64,000 nucleotides of DNA from Alcaligenaceae bacterium. Lineage in GTDB: Bacteria > Pseudomonadota > Gammaproteobacteria > Burkholderiales > Burkholderiaceae_B. The stretch lies in the NCBI GenBank assembly GCA_029265795.1, contig JAJUGV010000001.1:62001-126000 (forward strand), read 5' to 3'. The notes below the pieces were generated by a model that was not told the DNA's origin, ran no database searches, and saw only the letters and a program-made list of their open reading frames with translations. A program made the translations under genes and the position numbers. How positions within the stretch are numbered: position 1 is the first letter of the stretch; each line of letters begins with the position of its first letter. Shown piece by piece: positions 18,260 through 27,590 of the stretch.

Positions 18260-19423
18260 ATGTCTTGGAAACTGATTGAAATCATCTGCATTGTGTTTGC
18301 AGCGGTCGCCTTGTTACCCGCTGCGTTTCCGCAAGCCGTCTCTCAGCCGGTCACGCGGGAGTCGGCGCCGAAGGGCGCTTCAGCTCAGGCGTTTTCCGTA
18401 TACACCGAGCCGGATAGAACACCCCGGCGGCTTGCACCGCTTCCCGGAGTACGAGAAGGGACGTCGCCCACGAACAGCGCCCACATTCCCGATATTCCGT
18501 ACACCTATTTCTGGACACCCCGGGATGGTTTGCGATGGCGGGCGTACCAATATGCCCAACGGCAGAGTATCTCGGAACACTCCCCCGGGTTGCTGGGGGG
18601 CTTTCCTCAGCCGCGGCTGGAAACCCCTGCCACGCGCTGGCAGCCGCGTCCCTCCTACGGAGGGTGGAGCACCGGCGCGGCGCGCTGGAATGCAGAGCTA
18701 GATCGCGGCGCAGAGTTCGTGCTGGGCAACCGGGAAATCATCACGCCTGGGTGGCAGGAAAGCGTTCGCCTTAGCGGGATCAGCCTCAGCCAAAGTTTTA
18801 TGGCAGGCAGCGACGATGTGTCGCAATGGAATTATTCTTTCGCGCTGGGAGCCGTGGACCAGTCGGCATCGGGAGCGAACGACCTGGAGTTCGGACCGAC
18901 TGCAGGCAGCCTCATGGTCAGCTATGACTACAACCCCCGCTTGCGTATCGAAACGCGTACCGAAGTCGCGACGGATCTATTCATGTCGGGAATTGCGGGG
19001 CAGTACGATTTGGGTCCGTTCGGGCGCTGGCGTTCGGGTATCGCCCGTTCCAATCAGGGCATGCACCAAGGCTGGCGCTATCGGGCCATGGCGGACTTCG
19101 ACCTGGCGCCGCAAATGAGTGTGGGGTGGGTCGGTGAACGCCAGACGGACGGGTTCATGGATATACGCCGTTATGCCGCCGGTTCCAGCGGCATAGGCGG
19201 GGAGCGTCAGCGCTGGTCTGCGTCCTGGGACGTCGGACGCTGGGGAAAGTGGTCGGGCAGCTTTGAAACCGTTCACGGACGCAGCGGGACTCAACAACGC
19301 CGCTTCGGGCTCAGCCAGCAGTTCTGGTATACGCCTAAGCTTCGCATTGGTATCCACGCAGAGCGCGAAGCGGTCGCCGGCGACTATGATATAGGGCTAC
19401 GTTTTTCCTTTCCCCTGTACTGA
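18260..19423 (+). CDS. Outer-membrane barrel protein resembling part of a fimbrial usher
   Basis: 387-residue exported protein. A signal peptide (IIEICIVFAAVALLPAAF-like hydrophobic core, residues 4-25) is followed by a Pro-rich region. From about residue 170 there are alternating beta-strand patterns (SLMVSYDYNPRLRIETRTEV, then DLGPFGRWRSGIARS) that look like the middle of a FimD/Caf1A barrel. It ends in FSFPLY, with an aromatic C-terminus typical of outer-membrane barrels. Ushers are about 800-900 residues, so this is at most half. No chaperone or pilin gene is nearby. ATG 18260 follows GGAAGAG. It could also be an unrelated barrel family. Confidence 0.55.
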   Translation: MSWKLIEIICIVFAAVALLPAAFPQAVSQPVTRESAPKGASAQAFSVYTEPDRTPRRLAPLPGVREGTSPTNSAHIPDIPYTYFWTPRDGLRWRAYQYAQRQSISEHSPGLLGGFPQPRLETPATRWQPRPSYGGWSTGAARWNAELDRGAEFVLGNREIITPGWQESVRLSGISLSQSFMAGSDDVSQWNYSFALGAVDQSASGANDLEFGPTAGSLMVSYDYNPRLRIETRTEVATDLFMSGIAGQYDLGPFGRWRSGIARSNQGMHQGWRYRAMADFDLAPQMSVGWVGERQTDGFMDIRRYAAGSSGIGGERQRWSASWDVGRWGKWSGSFETVHGRSGTQQRRFGLSQQFWYTPKLRIGIHAEREAVAGDYDIGLRFSFPLY

Positions 19424-19429
19424 AACCGC

Positions 19430-21235
19430 ATGTCCACCCCCTTGGAAGTCCTGCAGCGCGTCTTTGGCTATGAGTCATTTCGTGGCGAGCAACAAGCCAT
19501 CATCGATACCCTCGTGGCAGGCCGCGATGCCCTTGTCCTGATGCCCACAGGGGGAGGCAAGTCGCTGTGCTACCAGATCCCCTCGCTGCTGCGCCCGGGT
19601 ACCGGGGTGGTGGTGTCGCCACTGATTGCATTAATGCAGGATCAAGTCGACGCCCTGCGCGAGTTGGGGGTACGCGCGGCCTATCTGAATTCATCGCAGG
19701 ACTGGCAAACTGCACGCGAAGTTGAGCGACAGCTTCTGGATGGCGAACTGGACTTGCTGTATGTGGCGCCGGAGCGCCTGCTGACTGAGCGTTGCATGGA
19801 ATTGTTGGGTCGCACACGTATCGCTTTGTTCGCCATCGACGAGGCACATTGCGTCTCCCAATGGGGGCACGACTTCCGCCCCGAATACCTGGGTCTGTCA
19901 CGGCTGCATGAACGTTGGCCGGACGTTCCCCGTATTGCACTCACCGCGACCGCGACTCAGGTGACGCGCGAGGAGATTGCACGGCGCCTGTCACTGGAAG
20001 ACGCCGCTCAGTTTGTCTCCAGCTTCGATCGCCCGAATATTCTTTATCGCATCGTTGAAAAGAAAGAGGTTAAACGCCAATTACTGGAATTCATACGCGA
20101 AGAGCATCCTGGCGACAGCGGCATTGTCTATTGCCTGTCACGCTCCCGAGTTGAAGACATGGCTGCGTTTCTGAAGCAGAACGGTGTACCCGCACTGCCT
20201 TACCATGCCGGCATGGATGCCGCGCTGCGCGCCCAGCATCAAGCGTGCTTTCTGCGTGAGGAAGGGCTGGTCATGACCGCCACAATCGCATTCGGCATGG
20301 GGGTCAATAAGCCGGACGTGCGTTTCGTGGCGCATGTGGACCTTCCCAAGTCTGTGGAAGGCTACTACCAAGAAACCGGGCGCGCTGGGCGTGACGGCGA
20401 GCCCGCCACCGCCTGGATGGCCTACGGCTTGCAGGATGTGGTTCAGCAGCGTCGCATGATCGATGAGTCTAACGGCGACGAGCAGTTCAAGCGGCGTTCC
20501 GGGCGCCAACTGGATGCAATGCTGGGGCTTTGCGAGACCGTCGACTGCCGGCGTGAACGGCTTCTGGCCTATTTCGGTCAGCAGATCGAACCCTGCGGCA
20601 ATTGCGACACGTGTCTGGCTCCACCGGAATCCTGGGATGGCACGGTGGCGGCGCAGAAGCTGCTGTCAGCTATCTTCCGCCTGTGGCGCGAGCGCGGGCA
20701 GCGTTATGGTGCCGGCCACATTATCGATATCCTGCGTGGCAAACACACGCCGAGGGTGCGCGAACACGGTCACGACACGCTGAGCGTATTTGGCGTGGGC
20801 GCCGACCTTAGCGATCAGGCGTGGCGCGGGGTATTGCGCCAGCTATTGGCCAAAGGGTTGGTGACCGTCGACTTCGAAGGACACGGCACGCTCATGCTGA
20901 CCGACGACAGTCGCTCAGTCCTCAAAGGGGAGGTCACACTGATGCTCAGACGCGAATCCGCCGCCGCGGGCCGCCCCACCCGTACACGGCGGCAGGCTGC
21001 TGCTGATGCGGCGCTGGCCCCCAAAGAACAACAGCGCTTTGAAACGCTGCGTGCGTGGCGAGCTGCGGTCGCACGTGAGCACGGGGTGCCGGCCTATGTG
21101 ATTTTCCACGATTCCACCCTACGTGAGGTCGCGCGGAGAAACCCGCGGTCGCTGCAGGAACTGGCCCATGTCCAGGGGGTGGGCGTACGTAAGCTGGAAG
21201 CTTATGGCGAAGCTCTGCTTGAGTGCGTGGCTTAA
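19430..21235 (+). CDS. recQ: ATP-dependent DNA helicase RecQ
   Basis: 601-residue 3'-5' helicase used in recombination and fork repair. Walker A MPTGGGKSLCYQ is near residue 41, the DEAH box with aromatic loop (IDEAHCVSQWGHDFRPEY) near 137, and motif VI QETGRAGRDG near 315. Zinc-binding Cys follow in DCRRERLL and CGNCDTC near 372-395, then a winged helix and a C-terminal HRDC domain (LRAWRAAVAREHGVPAYVIF). The full domain set matches E. coli RecQ. It starts 6 bases after the barrel-protein stop and is convergent with ruvB. Confidence 0.96.
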   Translation: MSTPLEVLQRVFGYESFRGEQQAIIDTLVAGRDALVLMPTGGGKSLCYQIPSLLRPGTGVVVSPLIALMQDQVDALRELGVRAAYLNSSQDWQTAREVERQLLDGELDLLYVAPERLLTERCMELLGRTRIALFAIDEAHCVSQWGHDFRPEYLGLSRLHERWPDVPRIALTATATQVTREEIARRLSLEDAAQFVSSFDRPNILYRIVEKKEVKRQLLEFIREEHPGDSGIVYCLSRSRVEDMAAFLKQNGVPALPYHAGMDAALRAQHQACFLREEGLVMTATIAFGMGVNKPDVRFVAHVDLPKSVEGYYQETGRAGRDGEPATAWMAYGLQDVVQQRRMIDESNGDEQFKRRSGRQLDAMLGLCETVDCRRERLLAYFGQQIEPCGNCDTCLAPPESWDGTVAAQKLLSAIFRLWRERGQRYGAGHIIDILRGKHTPRVREHGHDTLSVFGVGADLSDQAWRGVLRQLLAKGLVTVDFEGHGTLMLTDDSRSVLKGEVTLMLRRESAAAGRPTRTRRQAAADAALAPKEQQRFETLRAWRAAVAREHGVPAYVIFHDSTLREVARRNPRSLQELAHVQGVGVRKLEAYGEALLECVA

Positions 21236-21272
21236 GCGCGTCGATTGAGTGCCGCCATACCCGGCACAAGCC

Positions 21273-22334
21273 TTAGAACAATTCTGCGCTGTGCGGGCCC
21301 GAGGGAGGGGTAAGGCCCAGGTGTCGCCAGGTTGTCTGCGTGGCGATGCGCCCGCGAGGAGTGCGTTGCAGGAAGCCGGTCTGAATCAGATACGGCTCAA
21401 TGACATCTTCAATCGTGTCGCGTTCTTCGCCTATAGCGGCTGCCAGGCTATCGACCCCGACCGGGCCGCCGTCGAACTTGTGCACAATGGCTTCCAGCAG
21501 CTTGCGGTCCATGAGGTCCAGCCCCATCGGGTCGACTTCAAGCATGGTGAGTGCAGCCGCGGCGGTTTCCACATCGATGCGTCCTCCTGCTTTGACCTCA
21601 GCGTAATCGCGTACCCGGCGCAACAGACGGTTAGCGATACGCGGTGTGCCGCGTGAGCGACGCGCGATCTCCGCCGCACCGTCCTTGCTTGCGCCGGCAT
21701 TCAGCAGGCGTGCGCTGCGCTCAACAATATGCGCGAGCTCGTCGGCAGAGTAGAACTCCAGGCGCGACACTATGCCGAAACGGTCGCGTAGCGGGTTGGT
21801 GAGCATACCGGCCCGTGTGGTGGCTCCCACCAATGTGAACGGTTGGAGGTCGATCTTGACGCTGCGGGCCGCAGGGCCTTCGCCGATCATGATGTCGATC
21901 TGGAAGTCTTCGAGTGCCGGATAGAGAATTTCCTCTACGACGGGCGACAGGCGATGAATTTCGTCGATGAAGAGAACGTCGTTCTTTTCGAGATTGGTGA
22001 GCAGGGCGGCCAGGTCGCCTGGGCGTTCCAACACCGGCCCCGACGTTTGGCGCAACTGCACACCCATTTCATGAGCAATGATATGAGCCAAGGTGGTCTT
22101 TCCCAGGCCGGGCGGCCCGAACAGCAGGACGTGGTCTAGCGCTTCGTGGCGAGCCCGGGCGGCCTGAATGAAGATTTCCAATTGCTCACGTACGCGCTGC
22201 TGGCCGATATATTCTTGCAGGGCTCGTGGCCGCAGGGCCCGCTCGATGGAGTCTTCGTTCGGCGATGCGCTCTGGGGCGCAACGATGCGTTCGGGCTGGT
22301 CTGCGCGAGCCAGGGCGTCGGAGTGTATGGCCAT
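21273..22334 (-). CDS. ruvB: Holliday junction branch migration ATPase RuvB
   Basis: 353-residue AAA+ motor that acts with RuvA. Walker A is [12 protein letters not shown] and Walker B is [11 protein letters not shown]; sensor and arginine-finger region [18 protein letters not shown] follow, and the C-terminal winged helix ends in [16 protein letters not shown]. Its promoter carries a LexA box 9 bases before the start codon. It is separated from ruvC-ruvA by an opposite-strand gene, unlike the usual ruvAB pairing. Confidence 0.96.
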   Translation of the reverse strand: MAIHSDALARADQPERIVAPQSASPNEDSIERALRPRALQEYIGQQRVREQLEIFIQAARARHEALDHVLLFGPPGLGKTTLAHIIAHEMGVQLRQTSGPVLERPGDLAALLTNLEKNDVLFIDEIHRLSPVVEEILYPALEDFQIDIMIGEGPAARSVKIDLQPFTLVGATTRAGMLTNPLRDRFGIVSRLEFYSADELAHIVERSARLLNAGASKDGAAEIARRSRGTPRIANRLLRRVRDYAEVKAGGRIDVETAAAALTMLEVDPMGLDLMDRKLLEAIVHKFDGGPVGVDSLAAAIGEERDTIEDVIEPYLIQTGFLQRTPRGRIATQTTWRHLGLTPPSGPHSAELF

Positions 22335-22342
22335 TGAGAATG

Positions 22343-22358
22343 CTGTCTATGTTTACAG
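22343..22358 (-). promoter_or_regulatory. LexA (SOS) box at the ruvB promoter
   Basis: CTGT at 22343-22346, eight bases, ACAG at 22355-22358: the exact CTGT-N8-ACAG operator. It lies between a TATACT -10 element (22372-22377, minus strand) and the ruvB start, where bound LexA would block transcription. Confidence 0.8.
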
Positions 22359-22371
22359 TAATGCTGTGTCT

Positions 22372-22377
22372 AGTATA
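22372..22377 (-). promoter_or_regulatory. Putative -10 element of the ruvB promoter
   Basis: TATACT on the minus strand, one base from consensus TATAAT. The -35 box is not clear; a TTGCCT lies 20 bases upstream, longer than usual spacing. Confidence 0.5.
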
Positions 22378-22472
22378 GTGCGCAACCGGGACGGGTGAGG
22401 CAAGCGATTTTCTCGCCTTGCATTATCATGACCGCAATTAGAAAAAGCTTATTTGTTGGAGCGGGAATCACT

Positions 22473-23447
22473 ATGACTCAAGTTTTGCCCAGATACCAGG
22501 ATGTGCAGGAAGCCGCCGAACGCTTACGCGGTGTCGTTCACCGTACGCCGGTGCTGACTTCACAGACGCTTAACGGGCGCCTGGAAGCTGAAGTTTTTTT
22601 CAAATGCGAGAACCTGCAGCGTGTGGGCGCATTCAAGTTCCGGGGCGCCTACAACGCGATTGCCAAACTGGGCAACGAAGAACGAGCCGCCGGGGTCATT
22701 ACATTCTCGTCCGGTAACCACGGTCAGGCTATCGCCCGCGCCGCACGACAGCTTGACGTGCAAGCCACCATCGTTATGCCACTGGATGCGCCCAAGGCAA
22801 AACGCAATGCGGCGGCCAGTTATGGTGCGCGCATCATTTCCTACGACAGGCAAACTGAAGATCGTGAACAGGTGGCAAAAGACCTGGTCGAAAAGGAAGG
22901 CCTGACTTTGATTCCTCCCTTCGACCATGCTGATGTGATAGCCGGGCAGGGAACGGCGGCCATGGAGTTGCTCGAAGACGTGGGCGGGCTGGACGCGCTG
23001 TTCGTACCCCTAGGTGGCGGTGGCCTGCTTGCAGGGTCATTGCTCGCTGCTCACGCCGTTGCGCCGGAGTGTTTAGTCTATGGTGTAGAGCCACTGGCGG
23101 GTAACGACGGCCAGCAATCTTTCAATAAAGGCGAGCTCGTACGTATCGACCCGCCGCGCTCCATCGCGGATGGCGCGCTCACTCAAGCGCTGGGTGAGCT
23201 CACTTTCCCGATCATCAAACGTTATGCGCATGACATACTTGCCGTACCCGACGAAAAGCTGATCATGGCCATGCAGTTCTTTGCAGAACGCATGAAGCTG
23301 GTGGTGGAGCCAACGGGGTGCCTGGGCGCCGCGGCGGTGCTGCGTGAAATTGTTCCTGTGCGCGGCATGCGGGTGGGGGTGATACTAAGCGGTGGCAATG
23401 TGGACCTGGCCAGCTATGCAGCGTGCCTGGCGCACGGGGCGTCGTAA
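22473..23447 (+). CDS. Threonine dehydratase-like PLP enzyme (fold type II)
   Basis: 324-residue pyridoxal-phosphate enzyme of the threonine/serine dehydratase, serine racemase and threo-3-hydroxyaspartate dehydratase group. The PLP lysine is in GAFKFRGAYNAI near residue 58, and the phosphate-binding glycine loop is LGGGGLLAG near 185. It lacks the C-terminal regulatory ACT domain of biosynthetic IlvA, so it resembles catabolic or racemase-type members. ATG 22473 follows GGAGCGGGAATC; upstream in-frame starts lie in the ruvB promoter. It sits on the opposite strand between ruvA and ruvB, with 4 bases to the ruvA stop. Confidence 0.85.
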   Translation: MTQVLPRYQDVQEAAERLRGVVHRTPVLTSQTLNGRLEAEVFFKCENLQRVGAFKFRGAYNAIAKLGNEERAAGVITFSSGNHGQAIARAARQLDVQATIVMPLDAPKAKRNAAASYGARIISYDRQTEDREQVAKDLVEKEGLTLIPPFDHADVIAGQGTAAMELLEDVGGLDALFVPLGGGGLLAGSLLAAHAVAPECLVYGVEPLAGNDGQQSFNKGELVRIDPPRSIADGALTQALGELTFPIIKRYAHDILAVPDEKLIMAMQFFAERMKLVVEPTGCLGAAAVLREIVPVRGMRVGVILSGGNVDLASYAACLAHGAS

Positions 23448-23451
23448 GGTT

Positions 23452-24030
23452 TCAGGGTTTGGCCAGCGTCTTCAGCGCCAGTCGAATGCCTTCGGCCACG
23501 TCAATATCCGCAGGCAGGCTTTTCAATGCTTTTTGGCTTTCGGCGCTGGAGTAACCCAGTGACAGCAAGGCATTCAAGATATCTGTTTGGCCGCCGGCGG
23601 CGGGCGCCGCGACGATGTCGATGTCCGCTCCCAGTTTGCCGCGCAATTCGAGCAGCAGGCGCTCGGCAGTCTTCTTTCCTATGCCCGGCACTTGCGTGAG
23701 GCGGCCGGCCTCCTGCAGGGTGATGGCGCTGGCAAGCTCTTCCACACTCATGCCCGAAAGCACGGCCAATGCGATTCGGGCCCCAACACCGGTAACCTTG
23801 ATCAACGATCGGAAGGCGCTTCGTTCAGCCTTGGTGGAAAAGCCATACAGCATGTGCGCGTCGTCGCGCACCTGAAAATGGGTGTGCAAAGTGACCTGAG
23901 CACCGACTTCGGGCAGTTTGTAAAGCGTACTCATCGGTACGTCGATCTCATAGCCCAGTCCGCCGACATCGACACAGATGGTGGGAGGAGAGCTCTTTTC
24001 CAGCAGCGTGCCGTGGATACGTCCAATCAC
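23452..24030 (-). CDS. ruvA: Holliday junction DNA-binding protein RuvA
   Basis: 192-residue junction-binding subunit. It has an N-terminal OB fold ([16 protein letters not shown]), two helix-hairpin-helix motifs ([18 protein letters not shown] and [19 protein letters not shown]) and a small C-terminal domain that contacts RuvB ([19 protein letters not shown]). It begins 32 bases after ruvC in the dusB-fis-purH-ruvC-ruvA run. Confidence 0.95.
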   Translation of the reverse strand: MIGRIHGTLLEKSSPPTICVDVGGLGYEIDVPMSTLYKLPEVGAQVTLHTHFQVRDDAHMLYGFSTKAERSAFRSLIKVTGVGARIALAVLSGMSVEELASAITLQEAGRLTQVPGIGKKTAERLLLELRGKLGADIDIVAAPAAGGQTDILNALLSLGYSSAESQKALKSLPADIDVAEGIRLALKTLAKP

Positions 24031-24062
24031 GTTGTGTACTCACAGAAAGGGGTTAAGACGGC

Positions 24063-24605
24063 TTAGCCTATCAGGCGGCCGTTACGGGTGCGGCCGGCAC
24101 TGAGCCGGCTGGGGTGGCGGCCGGCCAGTGCCGTGGCGAGGGGTTGCATGTGTGCATGACAGATTGCACATGCCAGCGCATCGGCGGAGTCGGCAGCCGG
24201 AACGCCGTTCAGGGCCAGCAGGCGCTGGACCATGTGCTGCACTTGTTCTTTGGCAGCGCGGCCCGTACCGACCACCGATTTCTTGATCTGCAGGGCCGTG
24301 TACTCGTGAACTTCAAGACCCGAGTCGGCCAGGCCGCACATGGCGGCGCCTCTTGCCTGCCCCAGCAGCAGGGTGGAAGTCGGGTTGGTATTCAAGAAGA
24401 CCTTCTCCATGGCGGCGATGTCGGGACGCGTCTGCTCGGCGACTTCCCGGATGTGATCGAGAATAGTCTTGAGTCGTGCCGCCAGGCTGATGTCACTGGG
24501 CACGACGATAGTTCCACTTGCCACATACAGTAGCCGTGGGCCATCGGCGTCAATGACGCCGAAGCCCGTACGGCGCAAGCCGGGATCGATGCCCAAGATA
24601 CGCAT
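24063..24605 (-). CDS. ruvC: Crossover junction endodeoxyribonuclease RuvC
   Basis: 180-residue Holliday junction resolvase with an RNase H-like fold. The catalytic acids can be placed: Asp7 in [14 protein letters not shown], Glu near 68 in [12 protein letters not shown], and two Asp near 140 in [14 protein letters not shown]. The ATG overlaps the purH stop by one base (TGATG), so translation is probably coupled to purH. Confidence 0.95.
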   Translation of the reverse strand: MRILGIDPGLRRTGFGVIDADGPRLLYVASGTIVVPSDISLAARLKTILDHIREVAEQTRPDIAAMEKVFLNTNPTSTLLLGQARGAAMCGLADSGLEVHEYTALQIKKSVVGTGRAAKEQVQHMVQRLLALNGVPAADSADALACAICHAHMQPLATALAGRHPSRLSAGRTRNGRLIG

Positions 24606-26197
24606 CAGTGACGGAAGTGGCGAGTGCCGGTGAACACCATGGGAACGCCACGTTCGTCAGCAGCGGCGATGACCTCGTCGTCGCGAATGCTGCCGCCCGG
24701 CTGAATGATGCAGCCGGCTCCGGCGTCGACCACGACGTCCAGCCCGTCACGGAATGGGAAGAAGGCGTCGGAGGCCACCGCGCTGCCTTGTAGCGACAGA
24801 CCCGCATTTTCGGCCTTGATGGATGCAATGCGGGCGGAATCGACGCGGCTCATCTGGCCGGCCCCGACGCCCAGCGTCATGCCGTTGCCTGCAAAGACGA
24901 TTGCGTTGGACTTCACGAATTTTGCGACCTTCCAGGCAAAGCGCAGGTCTTCCAGTTGTTGTTCGGTAGGCTGCAGTTTAGTGACGACGCGGAATTCCGC
25001 TTCCGGGGCCAGAAAGTCGTCTGGGTTCTGCACCAGCCAGCCGCCGCCAACCCGCTTTACGTCGAAGGCGTTGCGGCCGTCTCCCAGAGGAATCTGCAGC
25101 AGACGGACGTTTTTCTTAGCGGCGAACACTGCCATGGCTTGCGAGGAATATTCCGGCGCAAGAACGACTTCGACGAATTGCTTGCTCACGGCTTCGGCTG
25201 TGGCACCGTCGATGGGACGGTTAAAAGCGATGATGCCGCCAAAGGCCGAAGTGGGGTCGGTCTTGAAGGCTTTCTCGTAAGCCTCTTGGGGAGTGGCGCC
25301 CACCGCGACGCCGCATGGGTTCGCGTGCTTGATGATGACGCATGCTGCGGATTCAAAGCCGCGTACGCATTCCCACCCTGCATCTGCATCAGCAATGTTG
25401 TTGTAGGACAGCTCTTTGCCTTGCAACTGGGTGTAGCTACCCAACAGACCCGGCGCAACGGCGGGGTCAACGTAGAAGGCGGCGTCTTGGTGCGGGTTCT
25501 CGCCGTAGCGCAGCACTTGGTTCTGCTTGAGCTGCAAATTAAGCACGCGCGGCCAGGTAGTACGTTTCGCAGGCTGGTCCTGGGCGGGTTGTGCGTCAGC
25601 CAGGCTGCTTAGATAGCTTGCGATGGCGCCGTCGTAGGCTGCCGTGTGCGCGTAGACCTTGGCGGCGAGCTCCAGCCGCAGGGCATACGAAGGCGAGCCT
25701 TCGGGCCCGTCGATCTCAGCCAGCACCCGTCCGTAGTCGGCGGGGTCAATGACTACGGTTGCGCCGCCCACCGCGGTTCCATGATTTTTGGCGGCAGCGC
25801 GCAGCATGGCCGGCCCGCCGATATCGATGTTCTCGACAGCATCGGCGAAGGTACACCCCGGTTTGGCGATGGTTTCACGGAAAGGGTAGAGGTTCACCAC
25901 AAGCAGATCGATACGATCGATGCCATGCTCTTCTAAAGCCTGCATGTGTTCGGCACTGTCGCGCCGCGCCAGCAGACCGCCGTGGATTTTCGGGTGCAGC
26001 GTTTTGACCCGACCGTCGAGGATTTCGGGGGAGCCGGTGTGCTGCGCGACCTCGGTGACTTTGATACCGGCGTCGGCAAGCAAGCGTGCCGTACCTCCTG
26101 TAGAGAGGATACGCACGCCGCGGCTGGCAAGGGCCTGCGCAAAGTCGACGATGCCCGATTTGTCGGACACAGATATGAGAGCGGTCTGGATTTTCAT
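24605..26197 (-). CDS. purH: Bifunctional AICAR transformylase / IMP cyclohydrolase PurH
   Basis: 530-residue enzyme for the last two steps of IMP synthesis. The N-terminal IMP cyclohydrolase domain starts [16 protein letters not shown] and contains [10 protein letters not shown] and [15 protein letters not shown]. The C-terminal transformylase domain has [14 protein letters not shown], the KHANPCG motif, and ends [13 protein letters not shown]...[11 protein letters not shown]. It is placed between fis and ruvC in one minus-strand operon. Confidence 0.96.
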   Translation of the reverse strand: MKIQTALISVSDKSGIVDFAQALASRGVRILSTGGTARLLADAGIKVTEVAQHTGSPEILDGRVKTLHPKIHGGLLARRDSAEHMQALEEHGIDRIDLLVVNLYPFRETIAKPGCTFADAVENIDIGGPAMLRAAAKNHGTAVGGATVVIDPADYGRVLAEIDGPEGSPSYALRLELAAKVYAHTAAYDGAIASYLSSLADAQPAQDQPAKRTTWPRVLNLQLKQNQVLRYGENPHQDAAFYVDPAVAPGLLGSYTQLQGKELSYNNIADADAGWECVRGFESAACVIIKHANPCGVAVGATPQEAYEKAFKTDPTSAFGGIIAFNRPIDGATAEAVSKQFVEVVLAPEYSSQAMAVFAAKKNVRLLQIPLGDGRNAFDVKRVGGGWLVQNPDDFLAPEAEFRVVTKLQPTEQQLEDLRFAWKVAKFVKSNAIVFAGNGMTLGVGAGQMSRVDSARIASIKAENAGLSLQGSAVASDAFFPFRDGLDVVVDAGAGCIIQPGGSIRDDEVIAAADERGVPMVFTGTRHFRH

Positions 26198-26222
26198 GAG
26201 TTATCAGTGATGGATGAGGAAA

Positions 26223-26462
26223 TCAGGGTTGCAGGTCATGAGCCAGCAGTTTCTTGCGCAAGGTGCTGCGGGTGATGCCTAGCATGGCTGCGGCTTTCGA
26301 TTGGTTGCCGTTGGATTTTTCGAGGGCGACCTGCAATACCGGACGCTCGACACAGTTGATGACCATGGCGAGCATGTCGCGGGGTTCGGAATCACCCAGA
26401 TCCGTGAAGTAGCGTTCCAGGCGTTCACGCACGGACTGTTCCAGGGGGTTAATGGTGCTCAT
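26223..26462 (-). CDS. fis: DNA-binding protein Fis
   Basis: 79-residue nucleoid and regulatory protein. The C-terminal helix-turn-helix is clear (VALEKSNGNQSKAAAMLGIT then RSTLRKKL). Enteric Fis is 98 residues; the N-terminal beta-hairpin arm is shortened here, as in other betaproteobacterial Fis. It follows dusB by 25 bases, the widely conserved dusB-fis arrangement. Confidence 0.93.
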   Translation of the reverse strand: MSTINPLEQSVRERLERYFTDLGDSEPRDMLAMVINCVERPVLQVALEKSNGNQSKAAAMLGITRSTLRKKLLAHDLQP

Positions 26463-26487
26463 GATATGGAAGTGCTCTGGTTACGGT

Positions 26488-27498
26488 TCACGCTGCAATG
26501 GCGTGAATCTCGATGGTTTCATTGGTGGAGAATTGCTCGAACCAGGTCTGCAGCGCATTGACCTGGTCGGTTGTGGTTTCGCTACTGTTGATTTGCTGCC
26601 GCAATTGCGCCGCGTGGGGAAGGCCTTCGATATACCACCCAATATGCTTGCGGGCGGTACGCACCCCAGTGTATTCGCCATAGAACTGGTAGTGGTCTTC
26701 GAGATGATCGAGCAGACAATGCTTAAGCTCACCCCAAGTGGGCGGCGCCAGGCGTGTTCCGGTGGCCAGATAATGGCTGATTTCACGGAATATCCAGGGC
26801 CTGCCTTGTGCGGCGCGGCCGATCATGACGGCATCGGCGCCCGTATACTCTAATACCTGGCGTGCTTTTTCGGGACTATCGATATCCCCATTGGCCACCA
26901 CGGGGATATCCAGGCTGCTCTTCACCTCGCGTATGGTGTCGTACTCGGCCTCGCCTTTATACAGGTCGCAACGCGTTCTACCGTGCAGTGTCAGCATGGC
27001 AATGCCGGCGTCCTGAGCGATCCGGCCGATGCGTACGGCGTTGCGACTCGCACGATCCCAGCCTGTGCGGGTCTTGAGCGTTACCGGTACCTCGTAGGGC
27101 CGGCAGGCCTGCACCACGCTACGCAATATTCGTGCTACCAGGCCCTCGTCGCGCAACAACGCCGACCCTGACGCCACGTTACACACTTTCTTTACCGGGC
27201 AACCCATATTGATATCAATAATGTGGGCGCCCTTCTCGATGTTGTAGCGAGCGGCATCAGCCATCATATCGGGGTCTGACCCCGTTATTTGGACAGCCAC
27301 AGGTTCGGATTCGCCGGTGTGGTCGAGACGTCGGGCGGTTTTGACGCTGTTCCACAGCGCGGGGTTGCTGGCGGCCATTTCGGACACGGCATAGGCCGCC
27401 CCGAGAGCCTTGCAGAGGCGTCGATAGGGGCGATCGGTAACACCCGCCATGGGTGCCACGAAGACGGGGTGAGGAAGAGTCCAGGAGCCGATGCGCAT
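26488..27498 (-). CDS. dusB: tRNA-dihydrouridine synthase B
   Basis: 336-residue FMN enzyme that reduces uridine in tRNA. It has a TIM-barrel start (VFVAPMAGVTDRPYRRLCK), the catalytic Cys in NMGCPVKKVCNVASGSALL near residue 100, and FMN-phosphate motifs (VVANGDIDSPEKA and GADAVMIGRAAQGRPWIF). It is the first gene of the dusB-fis-purH-ruvCA run. Confidence 0.95.
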   Translation of the reverse strand: MRIGSWTLPHPVFVAPMAGVTDRPYRRLCKALGAAYAVSEMAASNPALWNSVKTARRLDHTGESEPVAVQITGSDPDMMADAARYNIEKGAHIIDINMGCPVKKVCNVASGSALLRDEGLVARILRSVVQACRPYEVPVTLKTRTGWDRASRNAVRIGRIAQDAGIAMLTLHGRTRCDLYKGEAEYDTIREVKSSLDIPVVANGDIDSPEKARQVLEYTGADAVMIGRAAQGRPWIFREISHYLATGTRLAPPTWGELKHCLLDHLEDHYQFYGEYTGVRTARKHIGWYIEGLPHAAQLRQQINSSETTTDQVNALQTWFEQFSTNETIEIHAIAA

Positions 27499-27590
27499 TC
27501 CGGGGATTTTAACCCCCCTTCAGAAAGCCTGGCCACGGGCCTCACTACATAGAAAGGAGGAAGGTGTGAAGCGGCCTGCGGGAAGGTCGG

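Noticed and set aside
24956-25612. A 218-codon plus-strand frame inside purH
   Set aside because: Antisense shadow of purH with no recognisable domain or ribosome binding site.
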